DNA of 8,156 nt from DAOMFM01 sp035429825 (GTDB taxonomy: Bacteria > Acidobacteriota > Blastocatellia > UBA7656 > JADIYM01). This document shows positions 6,767-8,156 of the stretch, in pieces. The DNA lies in NCBI GenBank assembly GCA_044224215.1, contig JBGAKX010000176.1, positions 1-8,156 of the forward strand, written 5' to 3'. Made by a program: the position numbers and the translations under genes. Under the pieces are notes generated by a model. That model was not told where the DNA came from. It saw only the letters and a list, made by a program, of their open reading frames with translations, and did not search any database. The first letter of the stretch is position 1. Each line of letters opens with the position of its first letter.

Positions 6767-7827
6767 CGCTCGAGGTGGATCGTGTGTTCGGGGTCCCACA
6801 CGAGGCCGACGCGGCGCCCCGGCGAAAGATCGACTTCGCTGCCGTCGTTGCGCTCAAAGATCGTCCATTCCACGCCGTCGTCGAGCCGGACGCGCCAGTG
6901 CGTGACGTCGCCAAGGTAGAGCGCATCCTCGACGGTTCCGGCTATCGCGCCGTCCTCGCCCGCGCCGACGAACCGGATCTTCTCGGGCCGAACCGCGAGC
7001 GATACGCGCTGGCCCGGAACCAGCCGTTCGGCGATCGACACGCGGCCACCCGCCGCTTCCACGAGTGTGTGTCCGTTGCCGCCACTCATCACGACGCCGT
7101 CGAGCACGTTCGTCACGCCAACAAAGTCCGCGATGAAGCGCGTCTCGGGATTCTCGTAGATCTCGCGGGGCGCGCCCATCTGTTCGATCCGCCCGGCATT
7201 CATCACGACGACGCGGTCCGACATCGCGAGCGCTTCATCCTGATCGTGCGTCACGAACACGAAACTCACGTCGAGCTGCCGCTGCAGCTGCTTCAGTTCC
7301 GACTGCATGGCCTCGCGCAGCTTGCGGTCGAGCGCGCCGAGCGGCTCGTCGAGCAGCAGCACGCGCGGCTCGAGCACCAGCGCGCGCGCGATCGCGACGC
7401 GCTGCTGCTGGCCGCCGGACAGCTGCGCCGGAAGCCGCGTGTCAAAGCCGGTGAGCTGCACCAGTTCGAGCGCCTCTGCCACACGACGCGTGATCTCGTC
7501 ACGCGCTACGCGCTTTCGTTCGAGGCCAAACGCTACGTTTCCCGCAACGGTCAGGTGCGGAAAGAGCGCGTACTGCTGGAACACGGTGTGCACGTCTCGC
7601 CGGTGCGGCGGAACGTTCGTGACATTCTCGGTGCCGATCCAGACCTCGCCAATGTCGGGCGACTCGAATCCCGCGATCACGCGCAACAGCGTCGTCTTTC
7701 CGCACCCCGACGGGCCGAGCAGCGTCACGAACTCGCCCGGAGCGACATCGAGCGTCACGCTGTCCACTGCCGCGAGAGGTCCGAACTTCTTGGTGATGTT
7801 GCGTAGCGAAACGACGGGCTCGTTCAT
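6763..7827 (-). CDS. potA: Polyamine ABC transporter ATP-binding protein PotA
   Basis: This 354-residue cytoplasmic ATPase powers the importer formed by PotB and the PotC-PotD fusion. All nucleotide-binding motifs are intact: Walker A GPSGCGKT (38-45), Q-loop Q84/Q85 followed by YALFPH, signature LSGGQQQR (136-143), Walker B VLLLDEP (156-162) with catalytic E161, D-loop GALD (164-167), and switch H194 in FVTHD. The region from about 235 to 354 is the TOBE-type accessory domain of the CUT1/MOI-like subfamily (LAVRPEKIRF, then GTVEDALYLGDVTHWRVRLDDG split over the following strand region), which fits spermidine/putrescine and related importers. On its own this sequence could also fit an iron(III) or sugar importer; the adjacent PotB, PotC and PotD sequences decide the assignment. 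The ATG at 7827-7825 is preceded by AGGAGA at 7846-7841, 13 bases away, which is rather long. The gene starts 56 bp after the receiver-domain gene. Confidence 0.94.
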   Translation of the reverse strand: MNEPVVSLRNITKKFGPLAAVDSVTLDVAPGEFVTLLGPSGCGKTTLLRVIAGFESPDIGEVWIGTENVTNVPPHRRDVHTVFQQYALFPHLTVAGNVAFGLERKRVARDEITRRVAEALELVQLTGFDTRLPAQLSGGQQQRVAIARALVLEPRVLLLDEPLGALDRKLREAMQSELKQLQRQLDVSFVFVTHDQDEALAMSDRVVVMNAGRIEQMGAPREIYENPETRFIADFVGVTNVLDGVVMSGGNGHTLVEAAGGRVSIAERLVPGQRVSLAVRPEKIRFVGAGEDGAIAGTVEDALYLGDVTHWRVRLDDGVEWTIFERNDGSEVDLSPGRRVGLVWDPEHTIHLER

Positions 7828-7840
7828 TTCAATCTACGAA

Positions 7841-7846
7841 TCTCCT
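7841..7846 (-). promoter_or_regulatory. Probable ribosome binding site of potA
   Basis: On the minus strand these bases read AGGAGA, 13 bases before the potA ATG at 7827-7825. The spacing is longer than the usual 5-10 bases, but no better start codon lies in frame closer to it. Confidence 0.5.
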
Positions 7847-7883
7847 GGAACGTCCGGCCAGACTGGAGCGAATGCGTCAGCGC

Positions 7884-8156
7884 TCACTCGTAGAGCCGCT
7901 GGAGAAGATCGGCGAGTTCGTCGAACTCGAACGGTTTTCCGATGACGGCGTCGACAAGGTTCGGCTCGTCCTTGGGCGCCGCGATCGTCGCGCCGTATCC
8001 CGTGACGAGCACGATCTTCATCTTGGGGTGCTCGCGCCGCACCACGCGCGCGACTGCCCATCCGTCCATCTCGGGCATCGACAAGTCGGTAAAGATCACG
8101 TCGAATTCGGTGTCGCCAAGGTGCACCATCCCGGCAGCGCCGCTCTCGGCCTGGAC
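7884..8156 (-). CDS. Response-regulator receiver domain, C-terminal end of a larger or stand-alone signalling protein (partial)
   Basis: The frame is open to the window edge and encodes 90 visible residues before TGA at 7886-7884. It carries the second part of a CheY-like receiver fold: the phospho-acceptor Asp in VIFTDLSMPEMDG (second-strand/third-strand loop), the switch Thr in IVLVTGYG, and the invariant Lys in GKPFEFDEL. The first strand and its acidic pair lie beyond the edge. The protein ends right after the last helix (LADLLQRLYE), so no DNA-binding output domain follows. It is therefore either a single-domain regulator or, as the LVTGYG/GKPF style suggests, the C-terminal receiver of a hybrid histidine kinase. 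The internal ATG at 8129-8127 is probably not the start because it would remove part of the fold, and homologous-looking sequence (VQAESGAAG) continues upstream. It lies 56 bp before potA in the same direction and could regulate or merely precede the transporter. Confidence 0.88.
   Translation of the reverse strand, partial: VQAESGAAGMVHLGDTEFDVIFTDLSMPEMDGWAVARVVRREHPKMKIVLVTGYGATIAAPKDEPNLVDAVIGKPFEFDELADLLQRLYE

Noticed and set aside
5922..6926. N-terminal extension of the PotC-PotD frame back to an ATG at 6926
   Set aside because: The frame stays open, but it would read through all of potB and the end of potA out of frame. The extension is Arg-rich nonsense, and the GTGA overlap plus the GAGGA site mark the true start at 5921.
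6586..7806. Plus-strand open frame of 406 codons opposite potA and potB
   Set aside because: It is antisense to two well-supported genes and has an Arg/His-rich composition and no motif.
7866..7885. Small inverted repeat GAGCG/CGCTC between the receiver gene and potA
   Set aside because: The stem is only 5 bp, overlaps the stop codon and has no T-run, so it is expected by chance in GC-rich DNA.

Overview
The window is GC-rich DNA with every supported gene on the minus strand. It most likely comes from an Acidobacteriota chromosome or a similar Gram-negative soil bacterium. The main clue is a 1074-residue Oar-like TonB-dependent outer-membrane protein with an N-terminal carboxypeptidase-regulatory-like domain, a family strongly expanded in that phylum. 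The lineage is an inference from family distribution and composition; no rRNA or other marker gene is present.

Layout in the direction of transcription (high to low coordinates). At 8156-7884 lies the C-terminal end of a protein finishing in a response-regulator receiver domain, cut by the window edge. After 56 bp comes a polyamine-type ABC importer: potA ATPase (7827-6763), potB permease (6766-5918), and one long gene in which the second permease (PotC) and the solute-binding protein (PotD) are fused (5921-4071). The pot genes overlap by 4 bases at each junction (ATGA, then GTGA), so they form one translationally coupled unit. After 45 bp comes the Oar-like outer-membrane protein (4025-801). 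A 135-bp gap with an inverted repeat built from octamers (about 727-792) then precedes a CobW/COG0523-type metal-associated GTPase (665 to beyond base 1), cut by the other edge.

How the parts work together. PotA, PotB and the PotC-PotD fusion contain everything needed for an ATP-driven inner-membrane importer of spermidine, putrescine or a related cationic compound. In the fusion an extra membrane segment replaces the signal peptide and would tether the binding domain on the periplasmic side. The short gap to the TonB-dependent gene suggests possible co-transcription of an outer-membrane component, but its substrate cannot be read from sequence. The receiver-domain protein upstream may be in the same transcript. 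The GTPase is probably a separate unit because of the longer, repeat-bearing gap.

The most notable points are the PotC-PotD fusion and the octamer-built inverted repeat whose arms differ by exactly one unit. I see no mobile element, CRISPR array, tRNA or rRNA, and nothing that clearly amounts to a wholly new system.
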